DNA of 22,027 nt from Pseudomonas sp. UBA4194. Its GTDB lineage: Bacteria > Pseudomonadota > Gammaproteobacteria > Pseudomonadales > Pseudomonadaceae. The notes under the pieces were generated by a model. The model saw only the letters and a list, made by a program, of their open reading frames with translations, had not been told where the DNA came from and ran no database searches. This document shows positions 8,142-15,187 of the stretch, piece after piece; within the stretch, counting starts at the first letter, position 1, and each line of letters begins with the position of its first letter. Made by a program: the position numbers and the translations under genes. The stretch is taken from assembly GCF_002379585.1 (NCBI RefSeq), contig NZ_DFUE01000010.1, forward strand, positions 121,722 to 143,748, read 5' to 3'.

Positions 8142-8765
8142 ATGCCCCTCAAGCCACAGGATCTCGAGCAGATCGCCTCGCTCACCCTCGGACACTACCA
8201 ATCGGTCGCCGAAGATTTTCGCGAGGGCACTCGCGACCATGACGTGAGCCAGAACATCAATGCCCTGTTGCGCCACATCCAGGGCACTGCGCCGTGGCAG
8301 ATCCTGGATTTTGGCTGCGGGCCGGGGCGCGACCTGCAGACCTTCACCCGCCTGGGGCACGTGGCCGTCGGCCTGGACGGCACCCCCGCGTTCGCCGACA
8401 TGGCCCGCGCCGACAGTGGCTGTGAAGTGTGGTGTCAGAACTTCTTGGCATTGCAGTTACCGCCACAGCGTTTCGACGGGGTGTTTGCCAATGCCGTGCT
8501 GTTCCATGTCCCCAGCCAGGAGCTGCCCCGGGTGCTGCGCGAGCTGCATGCGACGTTGAAGGCGGGCGGCGTGCTGTTCAGCTCCAATCCGCGAGGGAAG
8601 AACCAGGAGGGTTGGCAAGGTCCACGCTATGGGGCGTATCACGATCTGGCCAATTGGCGCCGGTTGATGACCGAGGCGGGGTTTGTGGAGCTTGAGCATT
8701 ACTACCGGCCTGCCGGGTTGCCGCGTGAGCAGCAGCCTTGGTTGGCGAGTGTCTGGCGGCGGTGA
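8142..8765 (+). CDS. Class I SAM-dependent methyltransferase
   Basis: A 207-aa cytoplasmic methyltransferase of unknown substrate. The Rossmann signature is clear: motif I LDFGCGPGRD (55-64), acidic post-I residue Asp79 in VGLDG, motif IV FDGVFANAVLFHV (111-123), and a strand/loop GGVLFSSNPRG. These fit the Methyltransf_11/25 type that acts on small molecules, but nothing here names the acceptor. The start ATG 8142 has a weak GGAA at about 9 nt. It is 105 bp downstream of rpiA on the same strand and may be cotranscribed. Its TGA stop lies inside the third family-B repeat, and it converges on the efflux operon only 44 bp away. Confidence 0.88.
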   Translation: MPLKPQDLEQIASLTLGHYQSVAEDFREGTRDHDVSQNINALLRHIQGTAPWQILDFGCGPGRDLQTFTRLGHVAVGLDGTPAFADMARADSGCEVWCQNFLALQLPPQRFDGVFANAVLFHVPSQELPRVLRELHATLKAGGVLFSSNPRGKNQEGWQGPRYGAYHDLANWRRLMTEAGFVELEHYYRPAGLPREQQPWLASVWRR

Positions 8766-8790
8766 GGGGACCATTCACCACCAATCCAAA
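8761..8790. repeat. Degenerate family-B repeat, copy 3, at a convergent junction
   Basis: GGTGAGGGGACCATTCACCA and the following bases match the tail of the copy at 4861-4890 closely (one change in the first 20 bp) but lack the CCCTCTCCC hairpin. It supplies the TGA stop of the methyltransferase gene (8763-8765) and fills most of the 44 bp before the triC stop. Confidence 0.65.
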
Positions 8791-8809
8791 CCCATCCACC
8801 TCCCCAACC

Positions 8810-11800
8810 CTACCGCGCCCCCTCATCTTCCCGAATCCGATACCAGGCCACATACAACGCCGGCAAGAACAACAGCGTCAGCAGTGTGGCCACGATGATG
8901 CCGCCAATCATGGCGTAGGCCATCGGCCCCCAGAACACTTCACGGGCAATCGGAATCATGCCCAGGCTCGCCGCCGCCGCGGTCAGCAGAATCGGCCGGC
9001 GGCGATGCTGGGTCGCCTCCACCACCGCATCCCACGGCTTGTAGCCATCACGTTCGTAGGCATCGATCTGGGTCACCAGAATCACCGAGTTGCGGATGAT
9101 GATACCGATCAGCGCCAGCACCCCCAGAATCGCCACGAAGCCCATGGGCGTGCCGGTCGGCACCAGCGCGATGACCACGCCGATGATCCCCAGGGGTGCC
9201 ACGCTGGCCACCAGGAACATCTTCTGCACGCTGTGCAACTGGATCATCAGGAAGGTGGCCATCAGGAATATCATCAACGGCACCACCTGGGCGATCGGCC
9301 CCTGGGCCTTGCCGCTCTCCTCCACGGTGCCGCCGGTCGCCACCTTGTAGCCCACCGGCAAGCCCCCGGAGAACTTGTCGATCTCGGGCTTGAGCTGCTT
9401 GACCAGGTCAGTCGGCTGAATGTCGTCGCTGACCGCCGCCTTGAGGGTAATGGTCGGCAATCGATCACGGCGCCACACCAAGGGTTGTTCGAGCTCGTAG
9501 CGCACGGTGGCGAACGCCAGCAGGGGAATCGAGGTACCGCTCGGGGTGACGATCTGCAGGTTCTGAAGGGTCTCCGGCGAACCGCGCTCGGCATCGTTGG
9601 CACGTCCGACCACATTGACCAGATAGATATCGTCGTTGACCTGAGTCACCGCGGCGCCGCTGACGATGCTGTTCATCAGGTTGGCCACGTCCTCCGATGA
9701 CAGGCCCAATTGCCGCGCCTTGTCCTGGGCGATGTCGATGCGCAGCACCTTGCCCGGCTCGTTCCAGTCGTAGATCATCTCGCCGATGTGAGCGTTCTGA
9801 TCCAGCAGGGTGGCCAGTTCGATGGCATGTTTGCGCACCTGATCGATGTCCTTTCCGCTCACTCGATACTGGATCGGGCGACCCACTGGCGGGCCCATTT
9901 CCAGCGGCTGCACATAGGTGCCGATGCCCACGAAATCTTCCCGCAGACGTTTCTTCAACCGCTCGGTCAGGGCACCCCGTTGCTCCAGGCCGGTACTGAC
10001 GATCACCAGCTGAGCGTAGTAGGGGTTTTCCAGTTGCTGGTCCAGCGGCAGGTAGAAACGCAGGGCGCCCTGGCCGATGTAAGTGCTCCAGCGCGCGATG
10101 TCCGGATCGCCCTTCAAGGTCGCCTCCAGACGGTCGACCGCCTTGCGCGTTTCATCGATCGAGGCGTTTTGCGGCAGGTTCAGGTCCACCAGAATTTCCG
10201 GTCGATCAGAGGACGGAAAGAACTGGTTTTGCACGAAGCGCATGCAGAACAGCGCCACGGCGAACAGCAGCACGGTGCCAATGATCGTCAACCAGCGGTG
10301 GCGCATGCAGCCCACCAGCCCGGCGTTGAACCAGCGCCCGATGCGCCCCGGCTCCTCGGACTTGGGCTTCACGTTCTTGCTCAGAATGTGCACGCCAATC
10401 ACCGGCGCGAACAACACCGCCACCACCCAGGACACCAGCATCGCCACGGCGATCACGGCGAACAAGGTGAAGGTGTACTCGCCGGCCGAACTGGCGTTCA
10501 GGCCGATGGGCACGAAGCCCGCCACGGTCACCAGGGTGCCGGTGAGCATCGGGAACGCCGTGGAGTGGTAGGCGAACGTCGCCGCCTGCTCCTTGGTATC
10601 GCCCGCCTCCAGGCGCGTGACCATCATTTCCACGGTGATCATCGCGTCGTCCACCAGCAAACCCAAGGCAATGATCAGCGCCCCCAGGGAGATCCGCTGC
10701 ATGGTGATGCCGCTGTATTCCATGAACACGAAGACCATGGCCAGCACCAACGGGATCGAACAGGCCACCACCAACCCGGCGCGCACGCCCAGGCTGATGA
10801 AGCTGACGATCAGCACGATCACCACCGCCTCGAACAGCGCACTGGTGAACCCACCGACGGCCTTTTCCACCACCTCGGCCTGGTCCGACACCTTATGCAC
10901 GCCCACGCCCACCGGCAGCTGCGCGGTGAGTTCATCCATGCGCTGGTGCAAGGCGGTACCGAAGGCCTGAATGTTGCCGCCGTCCTTCATGGCAATGGCC
11001 AGGCCAATGGCAGGCTGGCCGTTGTAGCGGAACATGGGCGCCGCAGGGTCGCGATAGCCACGCTCGATGTCAGCGATATCGGCCAGCCGATAGAAGCGGT
11101 CGTTGAGCCTGAGGTTGACCGTTTCCAGGTCCTTTTCGGACTTGAACTGCCCGGACGTTCGCACCGAGATGCGCTCCGGCCCGGCCTCGATCACCCCCGC
11201 CGGGGTCACCGCGTTCTGCGCTTGCAGGGCGCCGACCACCTGTTGCTGGTCCAGCCCCAAGGCGGCCAGCTTGCGGGTGGAGAAATTCAGGTAGATCACT
11301 TCATCCTGCTGACCCACCAACTGCACCTTGCCCAGGTTGTCGACCTGGCGGATCTCGGCGCGCACCTGTTCCACATAGTCGCGCAGTTGACGCATGTTCA
11401 GGCCGTCACCGGTAAAGGCGTAGATCGAACCGAACACGTCACCGAATTCATCGTTGAACGACGGCCCCTGCAAGCCCTGGGGAAAGGTGCCGCGGATGTC
11501 GTCGATCTTCTTGCGCACCTGATACCAGATTTCCGGGATGGCCTTGGCACTGGTGGTATCGCGCAGGTACACGAAGACCGTGGATTCGCCTGGCCGGGTG
11601 TAGCTCTTCACGTAGTCCAGCGAGTCCAACTCTTCGAGCTTCTTCTCGATGCGGTCGGTGACCTGCTTGAGGGTTTCGTCCTGGGTCGCGCCAGGCCAGC
11701 GGGTCTGAATGACCATGGTCTTGATGGTGAACGCCGGGTCCTCTTCACGGCCCAGGTTCATGTAGGAGAACACCCCCATCAGCAGGCCGACGAACATCAG

Positions 11801-11860
11801 GTACCAGACGAACGACTGATGCTTGAGCGCCCAGTCCGACAGGTTGAAACTTCCCTTCAT
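8810..11860 (-). CDS. triC: RND efflux pump inner-membrane transporter, TriC-like
   Basis: Proton-driven RND (HAE-type) transporter, third gene of a three-gene efflux operon. The 1016-aa product has the standard duplicated plan: TM1 near 19-35, a periplasmic porter domain, a central TM bundle (about 335-535), a second periplasmic domain and a C-terminal TM bundle (about 860-1005). The TM4 proton relay GLLVDDAMITVE carries Asp404-Asp405, equivalent to AcrB Asp407/408. The TM10 position that is Lys940 in AcrB appears here as Arg923 (GIIIRNSVIL). I chose ATG 11860, which overlaps the triB stop by one base (TGATG) and has GAGGCGAG upstream; a GTG lies just before it. The match to TriC rests on length, on sequence as I recall it and on the rare two-adaptor operon. 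Triclosan as substrate, and use of a separately encoded OpmH/TolC channel, are inferred from P. aeruginosa. Confidence 0.9.
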   Translation of the reverse strand: MKGSFNLSDWALKHQSFVWYLMFVGLLMGVFSYMNLGREEDPAFTIKTMVIQTRWPGATQDETLKQVTDRIEKKLEELDSLDYVKSYTRPGESTVFVYLRDTTSAKAIPEIWYQVRKKIDDIRGTFPQGLQGPSFNDEFGDVFGSIYAFTGDGLNMRQLRDYVEQVRAEIRQVDNLGKVQLVGQQDEVIYLNFSTRKLAALGLDQQQVVGALQAQNAVTPAGVIEAGPERISVRTSGQFKSEKDLETVNLRLNDRFYRLADIADIERGYRDPAAPMFRYNGQPAIGLAIAMKDGGNIQAFGTALHQRMDELTAQLPVGVGVHKVSDQAEVVEKAVGGFTSALFEAVVIVLIVSFISLGVRAGLVVACSIPLVLAMVFVFMEYSGITMQRISLGALIIALGLLVDDAMITVEMMVTRLEAGDTKEQAATFAYHSTAFPMLTGTLVTVAGFVPIGLNASSAGEYTFTLFAVIAVAMLVSWVVAVLFAPVIGVHILSKNVKPKSEEPGRIGRWFNAGLVGCMRHRWLTIIGTVLLFAVALFCMRFVQNQFFPSSDRPEILVDLNLPQNASIDETRKAVDRLEATLKGDPDIARWSTYIGQGALRFYLPLDQQLENPYYAQLVIVSTGLEQRGALTERLKKRLREDFVGIGTYVQPLEMGPPVGRPIQYRVSGKDIDQVRKHAIELATLLDQNAHIGEMIYDWNEPGKVLRIDIAQDKARQLGLSSEDVANLMNSIVSGAAVTQVNDDIYLVNVVGRANDAERGSPETLQNLQIVTPSGTSIPLLAFATVRYELEQPLVWRRDRLPTITLKAAVSDDIQPTDLVKQLKPEIDKFSGGLPVGYKVATGGTVEESGKAQGPIAQVVPLMIFLMATFLMIQLHSVQKMFLVASVAPLGIIGVVIALVPTGTPMGFVAILGVLALIGIIIRNSVILVTQIDAYERDGYKPWDAVVEATQHRRRPILLTAAAASLGMIPIAREVFWGPMAYAMIGGIIVATLLTLLFLPALYVAWYRIREDEGAR

Positions 11861-12990
11861 CACCGGCTCGCCTCGTCCAGTTTGATTTTCTGCCCAGGTT
11901 TCAGGCTGTTCACACCGGCACGCACCACACGCTCGCCCACCTGCACGCCGCTGCTGAGCACTACCGTGTCGTTGCTGCGGCTAAGCACGGTGACGTCACG
12001 GGGATTGACGGTTTGCGCCTGGCTGTCGATCAGCCAGATGCGTGACTTGCCGTCGACCTCCTGAATGGCAGTGGCCGGCAATTCCAGACGCTGTTCGATA
12101 CGCGAGCTGAGGGTGACGCTGATGGCGGTGCCCAGCCGCAGGCCCGGTGGCGTTTGGGCCAGGGTCAGGCGGGCGCGGCGGGTCCGGGTGGCGCTGTCGG
12201 GCTGAGGCTCCAATTCGCGCAGGCTGCCGGTGGTCGCGATGGTGGGGTCCAGCTGTGACTGAACCTGGAATTGCACCCCGGCCGGCAGGCTTTCGGCCAA
12301 GGCGGCAGGCAGGTCGATCACCGCTTCCTTCACATCCGGGCGCGCCAGCACCACCACTTCCTGCCCCGCCGTGACTACCTGGCCGGCTTCGACTTTCCAT
12401 TCGTTGACCACGGCAGCGTGATCGGCGCGAAGCTCGCTGTAGCCGAGCTGATCCTGGGCCTGGCTGACCGCCGCCTTGGCTTGATCCAGGGACGCCTGGG
12501 CGGTTTTCAAATCGGTCTGGGCGATGTCCAGGCCCGCCTGGGCGCCGACACCCCGGTCGAACAGTTCCTGCTGGCGTCGGGCATTGGCCTGGGCATTGAT
12601 GAACTGCGCTTGTACGCGGGCCAGGTCACCTTGATTGGAGCGCAGCTGGTTCTGCTGGTCGGTGGGATCCAGGGTGGCCAGCAGTTGGTCTTTCTGTACT
12701 TCACTGCCGACATCCACGGCACGCCGGGCAATACGGCCCGGCACTCGGAAACCCAGGGTGCTTTCATAGCGCGCCTGAATGTTGCCGGCGAAACGGCCCA
12801 GGCTTTCCTGGTTCAGGCCCGTGACTTCGACCCACAGCACCGGCCGCACTGGCTCCGGCGCCGGCGCCTCCTTCGAGCACCCCGCCAACACCAGTAGCAG
12901 CGGCGTAAGCCGCGTCAACAGGCGATGAGGTTTCTTCAAGGACAACGCATGACGGCCGGACGCGGCTGACGCCGCTGCTACAGGGGTCAT
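11860..12990 (-). CDS. triB: RND periplasmic adaptor lipoprotein, second of the pair (TriB-like)
   Basis: A 376-aa membrane-fusion protein linking the pump to an outer-membrane channel. It has a lipoprotein signal with lipobox VLAGC and lipidated Cys38, then a beta-barrel/lipoyl half near 60-105 (GFRVPGRIARRAVDVGSEVQ), an Ala/Gln-rich coiled-coil hairpin (about 110-185), the second lipoyl half (WKVEAGQVVTAGQEV) and barrel/proximal domains. The start ATG overlaps the triA stop as ATGA (12987-12990), which argues for translational coupling. The n-region before the hydrophobic core is long, and the DNA coding for residues 4-11 and 25-33 is a REP-like inverted repeat, so this signal peptide appears repeat-derived. 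A shorter start downstream is possible, but no ATG is available before the hydrophobic core other than the annotated one. Confidence 0.88.
   Translation of the reverse strand: MTPVAAASAASGRHALSLKKPHRLLTRLTPLLLVLAGCSKEAPAPEPVRPVLWVEVTGLNQESLGRFAGNIQARYESTLGFRVPGRIARRAVDVGSEVQKDQLLATLDPTDQQNQLRSNQGDLARVQAQFINAQANARRQQELFDRGVGAQAGLDIAQTDLKTAQASLDQAKAAVSQAQDQLGYSELRADHAAVVNEWKVEAGQVVTAGQEVVVLARPDVKEAVIDLPAALAESLPAGVQFQVQSQLDPTIATTGSLRELEPQPDSATRTRRARLTLAQTPPGLRLGTAISVTLSSRIEQRLELPATAIQEVDGKSRIWLIDSQAQTVNPRDVTVLSRSNDTVVLSSGVQVGERVVRAGVNSLKPGQKIKLDEASR
12894..12981. repeat. Degenerate REP-like inverted pair inside the triB coding sequence
   Basis: The plus-strand arm at 12894-12917 (GTAGCAGCGGCGTAAGCCGC...) and the inverted arm at 12958-12981 (ending GACGCCGCTGCTAC) match each other at 22 of 24 positions across a 40-bp spacer. 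Both resemble the window's intergenic REPs (GTAGGAGCGGCG...GCCGCGAAG), differing mainly at the fifth base and the last few bases. They encode the n-region and hydrophobic core of the TriB signal peptide and begin 9 bp inside the triA/triB overlap. Confidence 0.65.
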
Positions 12991-14066
12991 TGGGTGAGCT
13001 CCTGGGCGATTTCGACTTGCATGTCCGGGTGCAGCAACTGTCCGCCGGCAACCACCACCTTGTCGCCCTGGTTCAAGCCGTTGCCGATCACGACCTTGCC
13101 TGTCAGGTAGCGGGCTACGCCGACCTTGCGCAGGTTGACCTTACCGTCGTCGCCCACCACCCACACCGCCGGTTCGCTGATGTCCTTGGTGAGCGCCGAC
13201 CACGGCAGTTCGACGCTGGCCTTGCCCGGGCCGCTGAGCGAGGCACTGACCACCGAGCCCAGGTCCATGCCCTTGGGCAGGCTTTGCAGGGCGATTTTCA
13301 CCTGCAGGGTGCCGGTCTGCGCGGACACCGCCGGGGTGACCTCGCGCAACACGCCGGTGGTCTTGATGGCGGGGTTGTCCAGCAGATTGACGGAAATGGG
13401 TTGCTGATTGCCGGGCTGGGCGAACAGCGATTCGTAGACGTTGAACACGGCGTCGCGATCGCCATCCCGAGCCAGTCCGAAGATCGGCACGGTGGCTTGG
13501 ACCACTTGAGCCACTTCCGCCTGACGCGCGGTGATCACACCGGGCGCGTCGGCCACGAGGTCCGTGTAGCTCAACTGCTCCTGGGCGTTGGCCAACTGCG
13601 CCTGGGCTGCGGCCAGGGAGCTCTGCGCGCTGCGCAACGCCGCCTGGGCCGAGTCGTATTCACTGCGGCTGGTGTAGCCCTTGGGCAGGAGTTTCTGCTG
13701 GCGAACGAACGCGGCGCTGGTCTGGCTGACCCGGGCCTGTTCGGCGGACACGGCCGCGCGGGCCGAATCGACGTTGGTCTGCAGGTCTTTGGGGTCCAGG
13801 CGGGCGAGCACCTGCTTGGCGCTGACCCGATCGCCGACATCCGCCAGGCGCTGAATGATCTTGCCGCCGACGCGAAACGACAGCTGCGTCTGCACCCGGG
13901 CCTGCACGTCGCCGGTAAGGCTGACGGCAGCGGCGAAATCGGTGGTCTGCACATTCTCCACGCGTACGCGCGGATGCAGCGGCTCCACGGGCTTGTCTTC
14001 ACCACAGCCGACCAGTGCCAACAACAAAAGGGCAACACCTGTAACCTTCCAACGAGGACCAGCCAT
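12987..14066 (-). CDS. triA: RND periplasmic adaptor lipoprotein, first of the pair (TriA-like)
   Basis: A 359-aa membrane-fusion protein and first gene of the efflux operon. The signal peptide has lipobox ALVGC with Cys21. Next come the first lipoyl half (LSFRVGGKIIQRLADVGDRV, about 62-81), an Ala/Gln-rich coiled-coil hairpin (about 90-165), the second lipoyl half (GVITARQAEVAQVVQ) and the barrel/proximal region to the C-terminus. ATG 14066 is preceded by AAGGAG at 5 nt. Two distinct adaptors next to one RND pump is unusual. In P. aeruginosa TriABC both TriA and TriB are needed (established knowledge), which supports the call. I found no adjacent regulator and no convincing promoter; the upstream gap holds REPs. 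Confidence 0.9.
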   Translation of the reverse strand: MAGPRWKVTGVALLLLALVGCGEDKPVEPLHPRVRVENVQTTDFAAAVSLTGDVQARVQTQLSFRVGGKIIQRLADVGDRVSAKQVLARLDPKDLQTNVDSARAAVSAEQARVSQTSAAFVRQQKLLPKGYTSRSEYDSAQAALRSAQSSLAAAQAQLANAQEQLSYTDLVADAPGVITARQAEVAQVVQATVPIFGLARDGDRDAVFNVYESLFAQPGNQQPISVNLLDNPAIKTTGVLREVTPAVSAQTGTLQVKIALQSLPKGMDLGSVVSASLSGPGKASVELPWSALTKDISEPAVWVVGDDGKVNLRKVGVARYLTGKVVIGNGLNQGDKVVVAGGQLLHPDMQVEIAQELTQ

Positions 14067-14153
14067 GCAGGCTCCTTTGCGTGCGCTGTAATGCTTGGTG
14101 AGTATGCGACTGTGAGCGTAGTTCAGGGTTCCTTTCTCGGTTGTGTCAGTACT

Positions 14154-14226
14154 GGCCTCTTCGCGGCTGCACGCCGCGAAAGCGCTCGCATATCACCCTG
14201 TAGGAGCGGCGTGCAGCCGCGAAGGG
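14154..14226. repeat. REP pair (one truncated) between metQ and triA
   Basis: A forward REP at 14200-14226 has the same sequence as 1-26. An inverted, truncated copy at 14155-14180 has lost its GTAGGAG end and instead folds on itself (TTCGCGGC-TGCAC-GCCGCGAA). They lie in the 236-bp gap between the end of metQ and the start of triA, downstream of the metQ terminator. Confidence 0.8.
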
Positions 14227-14244
14227 GCCCGCCCCTACAACGCA

Positions 14245-14276
14245 AAACGCCGATGCTGTCCAAGCCATCGGCGTTT
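14245..14276 (-). terminator. Rho-independent-like terminator after metQ
   Basis: Read on the minus strand, AAACGCCGATG and CATCGGCGTTT form a perfect 11-bp stem around a 10-nt loop, followed by TTGCG. It begins 26 bp after the metQ stop. The T-run is only four bases, but the A/T base pairs at the stem foot are typical of intrinsic terminators. Confidence 0.75.
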
Positions 14277-14302
14277 CCTCGATCAACCGCATCCCACTCG
14301 AA

Positions 14303-15085
14303 TCAGAACGCAGGCAGTACCGCGCCGCTGTACTTCTTCTCGATGAAGGCCTTCACTTCAGGGCTGGTCAGCGCCTTGGCCAGCTTCTGGATGGCGTCGC
14401 TGTCCTTGTTATCCGGGCGTGCCACCAGGAAGTTCACGTATGGCGAATCGGCACCTTCGATCACCAGCGCATCCTTGGCCGGGTTCAAACCCGCTTCCAG
14501 CGCGTAGTTGGTGTTGATCATGTCCAGGTCGACCTGATCCAGTACACGCGGCAGCATCGCCGATTCCAGCTCCTTGAACTTCAGGTTCTTGGGGTTGGTG
14601 GCGATGTCCTTAGGCGTGGCCAAGGCGTTGCTTGGGTCTTTCAGCGTGATCAGGCCGGCTTTCTGCAGCAGGATCAGCGCACGACCACTGTTGCTGCCTT
14701 CGTTGGGAATGGCCACGGTCGCGCCATCCTTCAGTTCGTCCAGCTTCTTGACCTTCTTGGAGTAGCCACCGAAAGGTTCGACGTGTACGCCGATCACGGT
14801 CACAAGGTTAGTGCCCTTGCCCTTGTTGAAGCTTTCCAGGTACGGCAGGGTCTGGAAATAGTTGGCGTCCAGACGCTTCTCGTTGACCTGCACGTTTGGC
14901 TGCACGTAGTCGGTGAACACCTTGATGTCCAGGTCCACGCCTTCCTTGGCCAGGGTCGGCTTGATCAGCTCGAGGATCTCGGCATGCGGGATCGGTGTGG
15001 CTGCAACGGTGAGCTTCTCGGCGGCGTTGGCCAGGCCGAAAGACAGGGAGGCCGCCAGAGCGGTGAACAACAAAGCCTTTTTCAT
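14303..15085 (-). CDS. metQ: MetQ/NlpA-family substrate-binding protein (orphan)
   Basis: A 260-aa periplasmic binding protein of the methionine/NlpA family. The signal peptide MKKALLFTALAASLSFGLA ends with a signal-peptidase-I-like site near ANA-AEK (residue 21/22). There is no lipobox Cys, unlike classical MetQ. The mature part shows family features: TPIPHAEILE, a DYVQPNVQV segment, FGGYSKKV and PNEGSNSGRAL. No ATP-binding (MetN) or permease (MetI) gene is nearby, so it must use a distant transporter or have another role. I chose ATG 15085 because AGGA lies 7 nt upstream and the signal peptide starts there; the frame extends to 15166. It is third in an operon-like run after a serine hydrolase and an SfnR-like activator. 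The ligand is unknown: methionine, another sulfur compound or a different small molecule. Confidence 0.85.
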   Translation of the reverse strand: MKKALLFTALAASLSFGLANAAEKLTVAATPIPHAEILELIKPTLAKEGVDLDIKVFTDYVQPNVQVNEKRLDANYFQTLPYLESFNKGKGTNLVTVIGVHVEPFGGYSKKVKKLDELKDGATVAIPNEGSNSGRALILLQKAGLITLKDPSNALATPKDIATNPKNLKFKELESAMLPRVLDQVDLDMINTNYALEAGLNPAKDALVIEGADSPYVNFLVARPDNKDSDAIQKLAKALTSPEVKAFIEKKYSGAVLPAF

Positions 15086-15149
15086 GCGAAGTCCTATTGT
15101 TGGAAGGTGCCGGCGATAGCAAGCGGCCAGCTTGAGGCGGAAGATACCC

Positions 15150-15163
15150 GGAATTAATATTCC
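15150..15163. promoter_or_regulatory. AT-rich palindrome upstream of metQ
   Basis: A perfect inverted repeat GGAAT-TAAT-ATTCC lies in the 102-bp gap between the activator gene and metQ, within an AT-rich island unusual for this GC-rich window. It is a plausible operator or promoter element, but I could not place a good -10/-35 pair or a sigma-54 site there. Confidence 0.3.
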
Positions 15164-15187
15164 CACAAATACCTTTTAGTTTGTTGC

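Noticed and set aside
9710..12064. 784-codon plus-strand frame opposite triC and triB, and a similar one at 12990-14507 opposite triA
   Set aside because: Same shadow composition, spanning the boundary of two real genes, with no ribosome-binding site or domain.
15086..15187. Sigma-54 promoter (GG-N10-GC) upstream of metQ, expected because of the neighbouring activator
   Set aside because: The nearest matches have wrong spacing (TGGC directly followed by CGC-TTGC; another GG to GC gap of 9) and do not fit the consensus.
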